From: Gillisella taibaishanensis
GTDB lineage: Bacteria > Pseudomonadota > Alphaproteobacteria > Rhizobiales > Rhizobiaceae
Reading direction: 5' to 3'
Length of the DNA stretch: 64,000 nt
Assembly: GCF_001938985.1 (NCBI RefSeq)
Contig: NZ_MKIN01000024.1
Coordinates: 248,407-312,406 of the forward strand
Part shown: in pieces, positions 35,194-44,120 of the stretch
Position numbering within the stretch: the first letter of the stretch is position 1
Layout of the letters: each line of letters starts with the position of its first letter
Made by a program: the position numbers and the translations under genes
Notes under the pieces: model-generated
The model's database searches: none
What the model was told of the DNA's origin: nothing
The model's input: only the letters and a program-made list of their open reading frames with translations

Positions 35194-36978
35194 ATGTTGA
35201 ATAAGCCCTTCCAATCCCCGAGCACGGCCAGCTTCTTCAATAATCTGACGGTTTCACGCCTGCAGGGCCTGCTGCGGCGCGGCGAACTCGGGCTGGTGGC
35301 GCTGGCTGTGATGATCGGCATTGCCGCCGGCTTGCTGGTGTCGCTCGTCAGCTTTCTGAGCGAGGCACTGCATTATCTGGTCTTCGGCGTGGAAGGGACA
35401 TTGAGCGGCAGCGGCATAACCGGACCTATCGTGCTGGCCGGGCCGATCATCGGTGGCATTGCCCTTGGCATCATCGTCTTCATTCTGTCGCGCACCCGCA
35501 AGAAACCGATGGTCGACCCCATCGAGGCCAACGCTCTGCACGGCGGTCGGCTATCCCTGACAGACAGTATCATCGTCTGCGTGCAGAATATTGTCTCCAA
35601 CGGTTTTGGCGCCTCGGTGGGGCTGGAAGCCGGCTATACGCAGATCGCTTCCGGTTTCGCTTCCAAGCTCGGCGTCAAGCTGAAGATGCGGCGCGGCGAC
35701 CTGCGCCTGCTGGTCGGCTGCGGCGCCTCGGGCGCCATTGCTGCCGCCTTCGATGCACCCCTGACCGGCGCCTTTTATGCCGTCGAGTTGATTATTGGCT
35801 CCTATACGGTGGTGACGCTCGCCCCGGTGATCGTCTCGGCCTTGGTCGCTAAGATCGTCACCAGCCAGATCGGCGGCCATGGTCTCTCCATCGATATCGG
35901 CGCGGTCGGCGATATCACGCCGGTCGACTACCTGCCGGCGATCATGCTGGGGGTGCTCTGCGCCGGCGTCGGCATCGTCCTCATGCAGGCCGTGTCCTTC
36001 GTGGAGGAAACCGCCCGCAAAAGCGCTGTATCGCAGCCGATCCGTCCAATGATTGGCGGCATCGTCATCGGTCTCCTGGCGCTGGTATCGCCGCAGATCC
36101 TGGCGGGCGGTCACGGCGCGCTGCATATCAACCTCAACAGCGAGACGACGATTTACAGCCTCGTCCTGTTGTTCGTGCTGAAATCGGCGGCAAGCGCCGT
36201 ATCGATCGGGTCCGGCTTTCGTGGCGGCTTGTTTTTCGCCTCGCTGTTCATGGGTGCGCTGCTTGGCAAAATCTTCGCTTTTGCCGCCATGCTGGTGCCG
36301 GGGCTGACGCTGACGCCTGTGATCTACGCCGTGGTCGGCATGAGCGCCTTCGCGGCCGCCGTCATCGGCGGGCCGCTGACCATGACCTTTCTGGCGCTGG
36401 AGCTCACCGGCGACTTTCCGATCACCGCCCTCGTCCTGGCATCCGTCATCACCACCTCGCTCGTCGTGCGCGTGTTCTTCGGCTACTCCTTCGCCACCTG
36501 GCGCTTCCATCTGCGCGGCGAAACCATCCGCAGTGCGCAGGATGTCGGCTGGATCCGCGATTTGACGGTGGCCAAGATGATGCGCGCCGATGTGCGCACT
36601 GCCAAACTGTCGATGGGGCTCGAGGAATTCTGCAAGCAGTTTCCGCTCGGATCTACCCAGCGGGTCATCATGGTCAATGATGACGGTCGCTATGCTGGTA
36701 TCGTGCTGCTTGCGGAAATCTACGCCGACCCGATGGATCGCAACAGCGAAGGTCGCAACCTCGAAAGCTACCTGCACTATACCAAGGACGTGCTGCTCCC
36801 GACCATGAACGTCAAGCAGGCCGCAGCCCTGTTCGACGCTACCCAGAGTGAAGCGCTGGCGGTGATGAACGACCGCATCCAGAACCGTCCGATTGGCCTC
36901 CTCACCGAAAGTCACACCCTGCGCCGCTACAGCGAAGAGCTCGATCTCAGACGCCGCGAGGCTTCGGGAGAGTTTTAG
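35194..36978 (+). CDS. Chloride channel/antiporter (ClC) with C-terminal CBS-like domain
   Basis: 594-residue integral membrane protein with about 10-12 hydrophobic segments, then roughly 150 soluble residues (from about 440) containing a CBS-pair-like region (LTVAKMMRADVRTAKLSMGLEEFCK ... NDDGRYAGIVLLAEI) that commonly regulates ClC proteins through nucleotides. The ClC selectivity regions are recognisable: GFGASVGLEAGYTQIAS, CGASGAIAAAFDAPLTGAFYAVEL (typical GREGP-like and PxxGxxFxxE blocks) and GSGFRGGLFFASLFMGALLGK. It may conduct or exchange chloride or fluoride; substrate unknown. Confidence 0.93.
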   Translation: MLNKPFQSPSTASFFNNLTVSRLQGLLRRGELGLVALAVMIGIAAGLLVSLVSFLSEALHYLVFGVEGTLSGSGITGPIVLAGPIIGGIALGIIVFILSRTRKKPMVDPIEANALHGGRLSLTDSIIVCVQNIVSNGFGASVGLEAGYTQIASGFASKLGVKLKMRRGDLRLLVGCGASGAIAAAFDAPLTGAFYAVELIIGSYTVVTLAPVIVSALVAKIVTSQIGGHGLSIDIGAVGDITPVDYLPAIMLGVLCAGVGIVLMQAVSFVEETARKSAVSQPIRPMIGGIVIGLLALVSPQILAGGHGALHINLNSETTIYSLVLLFVLKSAASAVSIGSGFRGGLFFASLFMGALLGKIFAFAAMLVPGLTLTPVIYAVVGMSAFAAAVIGGPLTMTFLALELTGDFPITALVLASVITTSLVVRVFFGYSFATWRFHLRGETIRSAQDVGWIRDLTVAKMMRADVRTAKLSMGLEEFCKQFPLGSTQRVIMVNDDGRYAGIVLLAEIYADPMDRNSEGRNLESYLHYTKDVLLPTMNVKQAAALFDATQSEALAVMNDRIQNRPIGLLTESHTLRRYSEELDLRRREASGEF

Positions 36979-37121
36979 GACGAGGCGGGCGGCAGCTTCT
37001 TGAAGAGGAAAGGGCGGTATTCACCGTCTATTCGTCTTCCGATGTGGCAATGGATATGTCGAGCGGTTCGACATGCTCGATGACAACAGCAAAAAAATGT
37101 CTCGGGATGAACTTCAGAAAG

Positions 37122-37197
37122 TGGTGAGCGCGCAGGGATTCGAACCCTGGACCTACTGATTAAAAGTCAGTTGCTCTACCGGCTGAGCTACGCGCTC
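37122..37197 (-). tRNA. tRNA-Lys (anticodon TTT)
   Basis: On the minus strand a complete cloverleaf runs from 37197 to 37125: acceptor stem GAGCGCG paired with CGCGCTC, D-arm GCTC...GAGC, anticodon stem ACTGA/TCAGT with loop CTTTTAA (anticodon TTT), and T-arm CAGGGTTCGAATCCCTG. The CCA tail is encoded (37122-37124). It stands alone; the flanking gene clcA is on the opposite strand. No integrase or attachment duplication is seen next to its 3' end. Confidence 0.97.
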
Positions 37198-37233
37198 CCG
37201 AAGCGGAGCAGATGCCCCTTTGGAAGTGCGCGG

Positions 37234-37262
37234 ACCATATTCAGGGCGCTGTTTTCGGTCAA
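37234..37262 (-). promoter_or_regulatory. Promoter of tRNA-Lys
   Basis: On the minus strand TTGACC (37262-37257) and TATGGT (37239-37234) are separated by exactly 17 bases and lie 37 bases before the tRNA 5' end. This is the best sigma-70-type promoter match noticed in the window. Confidence 0.55.
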
Positions 37263-37420
37263 CCCAAAAAACAGCGGTTTTCGTATTTTCCGCTGCTTTC
37301 CGTTGGATGATGCCGTACACGGGCGCCGTTCCCACGCGCCTGCGGCAAAAAGGTGATTGGCACGTGAGGCCTATCGGGGCTACCACACCGCCAGACAGGA
37401 CTGCGCTGGAGGAGCGACTC

Positions 37421-38167
37421 GTGAGCATTGCCGAAATCCCGTTTCTGACCGCGATGGTAGCGGGAACGCTGTCTTTCCTGTCTCCCTGTGTGCTGCCGCT
37501 GGTGCCACCTTATCTCTGCTACATGGCAGGCGTCAGCGTCGAACAGTTCCGTGGCGATGCCGTGGCCGTCGACCAGCGGGCGCGTACGGCGGTTATTCTG
37601 TCGGCACTTTGCTTCACGCTCGGCTTTGCCACCGTCTTCGTGGCACTTGGAGCCGGGGCGTCATCCATCGGCATGGCGCTGCGCCAGCATCTCGATCTCC
37701 TCTCGAAGCTCGGCGGCCTTGTCATCATCGTCATGGGCTTGAATTTTCTCGGCCTGTTTCGCATAGGGCTGTTGGCGCGCGAGATGCGGTTTTCAGGTGG
37801 TGGCAAGCCCGCGACCCTGACGGGCGCCTATGTCATGGGCCTTGCCTTTGCCTTCGGCTGGACGCCCTGCATCGGGCCTGTGCTTGGCGCCATTCTGGCC
37901 GTCGCGGCAGCGCGCGACACTGTCGGGCAGGGCGCAATCTTGCTAGCGATCTATTCGTTAGGCCTTGCCATTCCGTTCTGGATCGCCGCCGGGTTTTCCG
38001 GAGCCTTCATGCGGTTTCTCACCCGCTTCCGCCGCCACCTCGGTCTGGTGGAAAAGCTGATGGGCCTGCTGCTGGTCGCCACCGGCCTCGCCTTCATGTT
38101 CGGCGTCGTCTCGGATCTGGCGATCTGGTTTCAGCAGACATTTCCGATCCTGTCACGGATCGGCTAA
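37421..38167 (+). CDS. ccdA: Cytochrome c biogenesis / thiol transport protein CcdA
   Basis: 248-residue integral membrane protein moving reducing equivalents across the inner membrane for cytochrome c maturation. It has six hydrophobic segments and the two redox cysteines in SPCVLPLVPPYLC and GWTPCIGP. The start is GTG 37421 with GGAGGA eight bases upstream; the upstream frame (from 37220) includes no family sequence. It lies in the gap after tRNA-Lys and is transcribed alone, convergent with the hydroxylase gene. Confidence 0.92.
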   Translation: MSIAEIPFLTAMVAGTLSFLSPCVLPLVPPYLCYMAGVSVEQFRGDAVAVDQRARTAVILSALCFTLGFATVFVALGAGASSIGMALRQHLDLLSKLGGLVIIVMGLNFLGLFRIGLLAREMRFSGGGKPATLTGAYVMGLAFAFGWTPCIGPVLGAILAVAAARDTVGQGAILLAIYSLGLAIPFWIAAGFSGAFMRFLTRFRRHLGLVEKLMGLLLVATGLAFMFGVVSDLAIWFQQTFPILSRIG

Positions 38168-38182
38168 ATCCCGCTGGGGCTA

Positions 38183-39391
38183 TCAGAAACGCGACTTGAT
38201 CTTGTCGCGGATCATCTGCGGGAAGGCGCCAAAGCCACGGCCGGGCGCCACGCCCTCGCGCATCGCGAAATGGCGCAGCGGCGTCAACGTCGACAGAAGA
38301 TGAATGCCAGCAGCACGCAGCATCTGCACCGGCAGGAAGGATGAGAGAAGCGAGCGGTTGAGCAGGTCGACGCTCGCCGTGCGGCTCAACACATCGAGCT
38401 TGCGGCGCCGATCGAAGCGGTCGCCCAGCGTTGGGCCTAGCGGCTTCTGCGGCTCGAAACCGACGAGATCTTCCAGGGACATGATGTCGCGCAGGCTGAG
38501 ATTGAGCCCCTGTGCACCGATTGGCGGAAAGGCATGGGCGGCCTCGCCGATGAACACGGCACGGCCTTTGCCGTAGCGGTGGGCGGTCATGCCGGACAGC
38601 GGCCACGCCTGCGCTGGTTCCTCGATCGTTACGCGTCCCAGCAGCGATTGCAGCCGCGCCTCGACCAGGACAGCCAGCTCTTCGAGCGGCAGCGCCACAA
38701 GTCTTTCCGCTTCCTGCGGCTCGACCACCCAGACAAGGCTGGAGCGATTGCCCTTCAATGGCACCTGGGTAAACGGACCGGTTTCGGTATGGAATTCCGT
38801 TGAGACATTGTTATGGGGCAGGGCGTGGCCGAAATTCAGCACCACGGCACTTTGAGGGTAGGACCAGGTTTTCACCGAGACGTTCGCGGCGGCGCGCGTC
38901 ATCGATTGGCGGCCATCCGCGCCGACCACGAGATCAGACGTAACGGTCTCACCACTGGACAGCGTCACCAGCGCAAGATCGCCGGAAAGATCGACGGCGG
39001 TTGCCTGCTCTCGGCAAACCGTGACATTTGGCTCGCGGGCAAGAGCTGCATCGAATACGCCGAGAAGATCGATATTCTGGAAATTGTAGCCAAAAGCAGC
39101 AAGACCGACTTCCGAGCTTCGGAAGGCCACCGGCGGGGCGCGCAGCAGCCGCGTGGTGCCGTCGATGATCTGCATGGTCGCCAAAGGTTCTGCGGAGGGC
39201 TTCAGATCTTCCCAGAGCCCGAGCCGGTCGAGAAATCGTATCGACTGATCCATTAGCGCGGTGGTGCGCCGGTCGTGCGGGCGGCTGTCGCCTGAGATCA
39301 GCATGACCTTGCGCCCCTGCCGCGCCAGAGAGAGCGCCGCAACCGATCCTGCCAGACCCGCGCCAATGACTGTGATGTCGACCGATTCCAT
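38183..39391 (-). CDS. UbiH/UbiF-type FAD-dependent hydroxylase
   Basis: 402-residue flavoprotein monooxygenase of the ubiquinone-ring hydroxylase family. The N-terminal FAD motif is VIGAGLAGSVAALSLARQG, the DG motif is GADGRQSMTR, and the second FAD motif reads VFIGEAAHAFPPIGAQGLNLSLRD. The usual GD is GE here, a conservative change at a phosphate-binding residue. It could hydroxylate a ubiquinone intermediate; which ring position is not decidable. Faces pcs from the opposite strand. Confidence 0.92.
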   Translation of the reverse strand: MESVDITVIGAGLAGSVAALSLARQGRKVMLISGDSRPHDRRTTALMDQSIRFLDRLGLWEDLKPSAEPLATMQIIDGTTRLLRAPPVAFRSSEVGLAAFGYNFQNIDLLGVFDAALAREPNVTVCREQATAVDLSGDLALVTLSSGETVTSDLVVGADGRQSMTRAAANVSVKTWSYPQSAVVLNFGHALPHNNVSTEFHTETGPFTQVPLKGNRSSLVWVVEPQEAERLVALPLEELAVLVEARLQSLLGRVTIEEPAQAWPLSGMTAHRYGKGRAVFIGEAAHAFPPIGAQGLNLSLRDIMSLEDLVGFEPQKPLGPTLGDRFDRRRKLDVLSRTASVDLLNRSLLSSFLPVQMLRAAGIHLLSTLTPLRHFAMREGVAPGRGFGAFPQMIRDKIKSRF

Positions 39392-39587
39392 CGCGTGCTC
39401 CTGTGTCTATAATAGGGAAAATAGTGTGCGATGCTGCGGAAATCCATGGGGCAATGCGATCTCCGCCTATGCTATTCTGTCGCGGTAGCCTTTGTCGTTT
39501 TCCGGTAAAACCGGTCTGGGCGGTTGCATTTGAAGCGGATTTAGCGATTATCCCCCCACCGATCAAAGGGGCTTTGACCAGCGCATT

Positions 39588-40313
39588 ATGAAGATTTTTA
39601 ACTACAAGCGCGTGCCTTACGCAGAGATGCGCGCCTTCTCCGTGCATATTCTGACGGCGTCAGGCTCTTTCCTGGCATTTCTAGGGGTCGTCGCGGCGGC
39701 CGAGCATCGCTTTGTCGATATGTTCTGGTGGCTGGGCCTGGCGCTTGCTGTCGATGGCATCGACGGGCCGATTGCCCGTAAGGTCAAGGTCAAGGAAGTG
39801 CTGCCCAACTGGTCGGGCGACACGCTCGACAATATCATTGATTACGTGACCTATGTGCTGCTGCCGGCCTTTGCGCTTTACCAAAGCGGCATGATCGGCC
39901 AACCCTGGTCCTTCGTCGCAGCGGGCATGATCGTGGTGTCCAGCGCGATTTACTATGCCGATATGGGCATGAAGACCGACGAATATTTCTTCTCCGGCTT
40001 CCCCGTTGTCTGGAACATGATCGTCTTCACTCTTTTCGTGATCCATGCGTCTGCCACGACGGCGATGATCGTGGTTGGCGTCTCTGTTTTGCTCACCTTC
40101 CTGCCGATCAATTTTCTGCATCCCGTGCGGGTCAAGAGACTGCGGCCGCTCAATCTGGCGATATTCTTTCTCTGGTGCGGCCTTGGCGGCGCGGCGCTGC
40201 TGATGCACTTTTCCACACCTGCCTTCGTCACCATTCCCTTCATCGTGACCGGCATCTACCTCTATGGTATCGGTGCAATTCTTCAGGTATTTCCATCACT
40301 TGGACGACAGTAA
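39588..40313 (+). CDS. pcs: Phosphatidylcholine synthase
   Basis: 241-residue inner-membrane enzyme condensing CDP-diacylglycerol with choline to give phosphatidylcholine and CMP. The CDP-alcohol phosphotransferase motif starts DGIDGPIAR at residues 56-64 with the distal part NWSGDTLDNIIDY (Asp81 and Asp85); the spacing after AR is 12, the enlarged form recognised in Pcs rather than the usual 8. Eight hydrophobic segments are seen. Phosphatidylcholine in membranes is typical of rhizobia and needed for host association. Confidence 0.97.
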   Translation: MKIFNYKRVPYAEMRAFSVHILTASGSFLAFLGVVAAAEHRFVDMFWWLGLALAVDGIDGPIARKVKVKEVLPNWSGDTLDNIIDYVTYVLLPAFALYQSGMIGQPWSFVAAGMIVVSSAIYYADMGMKTDEYFFSGFPVVWNMIVFTLFVIHASATTAMIVVGVSVLLTFLPINFLHPVRVKRLRPLNLAIFFLWCGLGGAALLMHFSTPAFVTIPFIVTGIYLYGIGAILQVFPSLGRQ

Positions 40314-40511
40314 CGGGTAGGGTGTGCCTGAAAAACGGGCAAGACCCAAAAAATAATCGTTACGACGGTTGTATGCGGCAATAAAACCGGTATCAATACC
40401 ATCAGCATGTGGCATTGCGACCGATATGGGACGTGAAGCCGTTGAAATGGTTTGAATATCCGCTTCGTCTTGTGCTGCCGGTTTCGGATCGGGTCGAAGC
40501 AAGGGGGTCTG

Positions 40512-42074
40512 TTGTCGCATAGCATAGAAACAGCGCCATCGCCGCTGCTTTCCGTCCGCAGCCTGACGAAGCGATTCGGCACATTCACCGCCTGCGATGG
40601 CATCGACCTCGACATCCTCCCCGGTGAAATTCATGCGCTGCTCGGCGAAAACGGCGCCGGCAAGTCCACGCTCGTAAAAATGCTGTTCGGCGTTCTCGCC
40701 CCGAGCGCCGGCGAGATCCGCTGGGATGGGCAGGGCGCCGTCGAGATTGCGACTCCTGCCGCAGCCCGTCGGCTTGGCATCGGCATGGTGTTCCAGCATT
40801 TCTCCCTGTTCGAATCTTTGACTGTTGCCGAAAATATCGCGCTCTCGCTGGATGAAGCGGTATCGATCGGTGAGATCGCAGAACGGGCGCGCGCGCTATC
40901 GCAGTCCTACGGCCTGCCGCTTGATCCCTCCGCCCATGTGGCCGATCTCTCCGTTGGCGAGCGCCAGCGCATTGAGATCGTTCGGGCGCTGCTGCAAAAT
41001 CCGAAGCTGATCATCCTTGACGAGCCGACCTCGGTGCTAACGCCGCAGGAAGCCGACAAGCTGTTCGAGACCCTGGAAAAGCTGCGCGCTGAGGGCCGGT
41101 CGGTGCTTTACATCAGCCATCGGCTGGAAGAGGTGCAGCGCATCTGCGACCGCGCTACCGTGCTGCGCCACGGCAAGGTTACCGGCGCTTGCGACCCGCG
41201 CCAGGAAACCCCGGCTTCACTGGCCCGCATGATGGTTGGCGCCGAGGTCAACAGCGTCGCACCCGATGTGGCCGCCGCGCCTGGAGCTGAACTGCTTGTT
41301 GTGCGCAATTTGAGCGTTGCTGCCCGCACGCCATTTTCTATGGCGCTGAAGGACATTTCGCTAACGGTGCGCGCTGGTGAGATTCTCGGGCTTGCCGGGG
41401 TCGCCGGCAATGGCCAGAGTGAATTGTTCGATAGTCTCTCCGGCGAATATGCGGTGCGCGATCACGACGCCGTCCTGCTTGCCGGCCGGCCGGTTGGCCG
41501 CTTCGGCATCAATCGTCGTCGGTTGATGGGAGCCGGTTTCGTGCCAGAGGAACGCCATGGCCATGCTGCCGTCACCGGCCTGTCGCTTTCGGATAATTTG
41601 TTGCTGGCGCGCCATCGTTCGGACCGTGGTCGTTTCGTCTCCGGCCTGTTCGGGCTTGTCAAACATCGCGCAGTGAAGGTTGCTGCGGCCGAGATCTGTA
41701 CGGCCATGGATGTGCGCAAGAGCGGCGACGATCCGGTCGCCGGCGCTCTGTCTGGCGGCAATCTGCAGAAATTCATCGTTGGCCGCGAGCTCGATCGCAA
41801 GCCCGCGGTGCTGATCGTCAATCAACCGACCTGGGGCGTCGACGCGGGCGCCGCAAGCCGGATCCGTCAGGCCATGATCGATCTGGCTGCGCAAGGTTCT
41901 GCGGTCGTCATCATCAGCCAGGATCTGGACGAAATCTTTGAAGTGTCCACAGCGATTGCGGCGATTTCCGAGGGCCGGCTGTCGAAAATCTATCCGAGCG
42001 CTGTGATGAACCGCGAGAAAATCGGCCTGCTGATGGGCGGGTTGCATGGCCTGGAGAGCGCCGATGCGCATTGA
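40512..42074 (+). CDS. BMP-type ABC transporter, tandem ATP-binding protein
   Basis: About 520 residues with two ABC cassettes. First: GENGAGKST (Walker A), LSVGERQRIEI (signature) and LIILDEPTSVLTP (Walker B). Second: a degenerate Walker A GVAGNGQSE, signature LSGGNLQKF and Walker B-like VLIVNQPTWGVD, where the catalytic Glu is replaced by Gln. This is the usual asymmetry of the Nup/BMP and sugar ATPases. Start TTG 40512 lies just after AGGGGG; the longer frame begins at 40452. It heads a four-gene operon (ATPase, two permeases, BMP) likely for purine nucleosides. The 198-base leader shows no recognised riboswitch. Confidence 0.9.
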   Translation: MSHSIETAPSPLLSVRSLTKRFGTFTACDGIDLDILPGEIHALLGENGAGKSTLVKMLFGVLAPSAGEIRWDGQGAVEIATPAAARRLGIGMVFQHFSLFESLTVAENIALSLDEAVSIGEIAERARALSQSYGLPLDPSAHVADLSVGERQRIEIVRALLQNPKLIILDEPTSVLTPQEADKLFETLEKLRAEGRSVLYISHRLEEVQRICDRATVLRHGKVTGACDPRQETPASLARMMVGAEVNSVAPDVAAAPGAELLVVRNLSVAARTPFSMALKDISLTVRAGEILGLAGVAGNGQSELFDSLSGEYAVRDHDAVLLAGRPVGRFGINRRRLMGAGFVPEERHGHAAVTGLSLSDNLLLARHRSDRGRFVSGLFGLVKHRAVKVAAAEICTAMDVRKSGDDPVAGALSGGNLQKFIVGRELDRKPAVLIVNQPTWGVDAGAASRIRQAMIDLAAQGSAVVIISQDLDEIFEVSTAIAAISEGRLSKIYPSAVMNREKIGLLMGGLHGLESADAH

Positions 42075-43161
42075 ACTGGAAAAGCGCGCTCAGGCTTCCG
42101 GGCTGTTTACCCTGGTGTCGCCGATTTTGGCGCTGGTGCTGACGCTGGTGTTCGGCGGGCTGATGTTCTGGGCGCTCGGCAAGGATCCGCTGTTTGCGCT
42201 CTACTGCTTTTTCATCGCGCCGCTGACGGAGGTCTGGTCGCTGCATGAACTGGCGATCAAGGCCGCGCCGCTGATCCTGATCGCGGTCGGCCTGTCCGTT
42301 TGTTATCGCTCGAACAACTGGAATATCGGCGCTGAAGGCCAGTTCACGGTCGGCGCGATTTGCGGCTCGATCATTCCTGTTACCTTTTACGAATGGCAAT
42401 CGCCGCTGTTGTTGCCGCTGATGATGATCACCGGCATGATCGGCGGCGCGCTCTATGCGGCTATCCCGGCCCTGCTGAAAACCCGGTTCAACACCAATGA
42501 GATCCTGACCAGTCTGATGTTGGTCTATATCGCCCAGTTCACCTTGGATTACTTGGTGCGCGGTCCCTGGCGCGATCCGCAGGGCTTCAACTTTCCCCAG
42601 ACCCGCGAATTCGTGACCGAGGGCATCCTGCCGGCAATATGGGAAGACTCCGGCCGAGCCCATTGGGGCTTTGTCTTCGCCCTTGTCGCGGCCGTCGGTG
42701 TCTGGTTCATGATGCGTTTTACGCTCAAGGGCTTTGAAGTGACTGTGCTTGGCCAGTCGGAACGGGCAGGGCGGTTTGCCGGCTTTTCCTCGCGCGGCAT
42801 GGTCTGGTTTTCCATGTTGTTTTCAGGTGCGCTGGCAGGGCTTGCCGGTATTGCCGAAGTGTCCGGTTCGATCAACCATCTGCAGCCGTCGATTTCGCCG
42901 GGTTATGGCTTTACCGCGATTATCGTCGCCTTCCTTGGTCGGCTCAATCCGCTCGGCATCATCGTCGCCGGTCTGGTTCTGGCGCTGACCTATCTCGGCG
43001 GGGAAGGCGCGCAATTGGCCATCGGCGTATCGGATAAAGTGGCACGGGTGTTTCAGGGACTGTTGCTGTTCTTCGTGCTCTCTTGCGACACGCTGATCTA
43101 TTACAAGGTGCGGATCGTGCTGGCGAAAGCGCGCGGTTCGGCTGCCGGAGGCGTCCAATGA
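42064..43161 (+). CDS. BMP-type ABC transporter permease, first subunit
   Basis: 365-residue inner-membrane permease (BPD_transp_2 family, as in YufP/NupP). Eight to ten hydrophobic segments; SNNWNIGAEGQF is the family motif linking to the ATPase and is followed by LLPLMMITGMIGGALYA. ATG 42064 overlaps the ATPase stop by 11 bases. The next permease overlaps its own stop by 4. Confidence 0.9.
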   Translation: MRIELEKRAQASGLFTLVSPILALVLTLVFGGLMFWALGKDPLFALYCFFIAPLTEVWSLHELAIKAAPLILIAVGLSVCYRSNNWNIGAEGQFTVGAICGSIIPVTFYEWQSPLLLPLMMITGMIGGALYAAIPALLKTRFNTNEILTSLMLVYIAQFTLDYLVRGPWRDPQGFNFPQTREFVTEGILPAIWEDSGRAHWGFVFALVAAVGVWFMMRFTLKGFEVTVLGQSERAGRFAGFSSRGMVWFSMLFSGALAGLAGIAEVSGSINHLQPSISPGYGFTAIIVAFLGRLNPLGIIVAGLVLALTYLGGEGAQLAIGVSDKVARVFQGLLLFFVLSCDTLIYYKVRIVLAKARGSAAGGVQ

Positions 43162-44075
43162 TTGTCGAAGCCATTCTGCTGACGGTCATCACCGCCTCGA
43201 CACCTCTGGTAATCTCTGCCCTGGGTGAGCTCGTCACCGAGCGTGCCGGCGTGCTCAATCTCGGCGTCGAGGGCATGATGATCATGGGCGCGGTCGCCGC
43301 TTTTGCCGCAGCCCAAATGACAGGCTCGCCGCTCATGGGTATGATCGCCGGCATTGCCGCAGGTGCTATCTTTTCTCTGCTCTTTGCCTTCCTGACGCTG
43401 ACATTGGTTACCAATCAAGTGGCAACGGGTCTGGCGCTGACCATTCTCGGCCTCGGACTGTCGGGCCAGATCGGCGAGAGCTTCGTCGGTCAGCCTGGCG
43501 TCCGCCTGCCGGCGCTGAACATTCCCGGTCTCTCCGACCTTCCCTTCGTCGGGCCGGTCCTGTTTCACCAGGATATTTTGTTCTACCTGTCGATCGTGCT
43601 TGTCATCGGCGTCCACTGGTTCCTGTTCAAGAGCCGCACCGGCCTGATGCTGCGCGCCATCGGCGATAGCCCGTCCTCGGCCCATACGCTCGGCCTCAAG
43701 GTTATTCGCGCGCGCTATCTCGCGGTTATGTTCGGCGGCGCCTGTTCGGGTCTGGCGGGCGCGCAACTGTCGCTGGTCTATACGCCGCAATGGGTGGAAA
43801 ACATGTCCTCCGGGCGTGGCTGGATCGCGCTCGCGCTCGTCGTGTTCGGGTCCTGGCGTCCCTGGCGGGTGCTGGCGGGCGGTTACCTGTTCGGCGCCGT
43901 CACAGTTGGACAATTGCATGCGCAGGCTTTCGGCATCGGCTTGCCGGCCCAGTTTTTATCAGCGCTTCCTTATGCTGCAACCATTGTCGTTTTGATCGCG
44001 ATTTCGCATAATCGGCGCACGACGCTGATCAACACGCCCGCTTCGCTTGGAAAGCCGTTCGTCCCGGACCGCTGA
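43158..44075 (+). CDS. BMP-type ABC transporter permease, second subunit
   Basis: 305-residue partner permease (YufQ/NupQ type). Landmark VTERAGVLNLGVEGMMIMGAVAAF near the N-terminus and SRTGLMLRAIGDSPSSAHTLG in the coupling region; about eight hydrophobic segments. Its ATG overlaps the preceding permease stop (ATGA). The start 43158 gives the family N-terminus. Confidence 0.92.
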   Translation: MIVEAILLTVITASTPLVISALGELVTERAGVLNLGVEGMMIMGAVAAFAAAQMTGSPLMGMIAGIAAGAIFSLLFAFLTLTLVTNQVATGLALTILGLGLSGQIGESFVGQPGVRLPALNIPGLSDLPFVGPVLFHQDILFYLSIVLVIGVHWFLFKSRTGLMLRAIGDSPSSAHTLGLKVIRARYLAVMFGGACSGLAGAQLSLVYTPQWVENMSSGRGWIALALVVFGSWRPWRVLAGGYLFGAVTVGQLHAQAFGIGLPAQFLSALPYAATIVVLIAISHNRRTTLINTPASLGKPFVPDR

Positions 44076-44120
44076 CCAACGTTTACGTTTATCCGCACTC
44101 TCATACAAACAGGGGAAATC

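Noticed and set aside
35551..36915. 454-residue minus-strand frame opposite the ClC gene
   Set aside because: Antisense shadow with His/Asp/Gln-rich composition.
36979..37121. Open frame of about 40 codons ending near the tRNA-Lys gene
   Set aside because: No ribosome site, no recognisable protein pattern, and it runs into the tRNA; kept as intergenic.
37122..37197. tRNA-Lys as a mobile-element integration site
   Set aside because: No integrase, direct repeat of the tRNA 3' end or composition shift flanks it.
40314..40511. Possible purine riboswitch before the BMP operon
   Set aside because: No conserved aptamer core could be found by eye; the leader is not convincingly structured.
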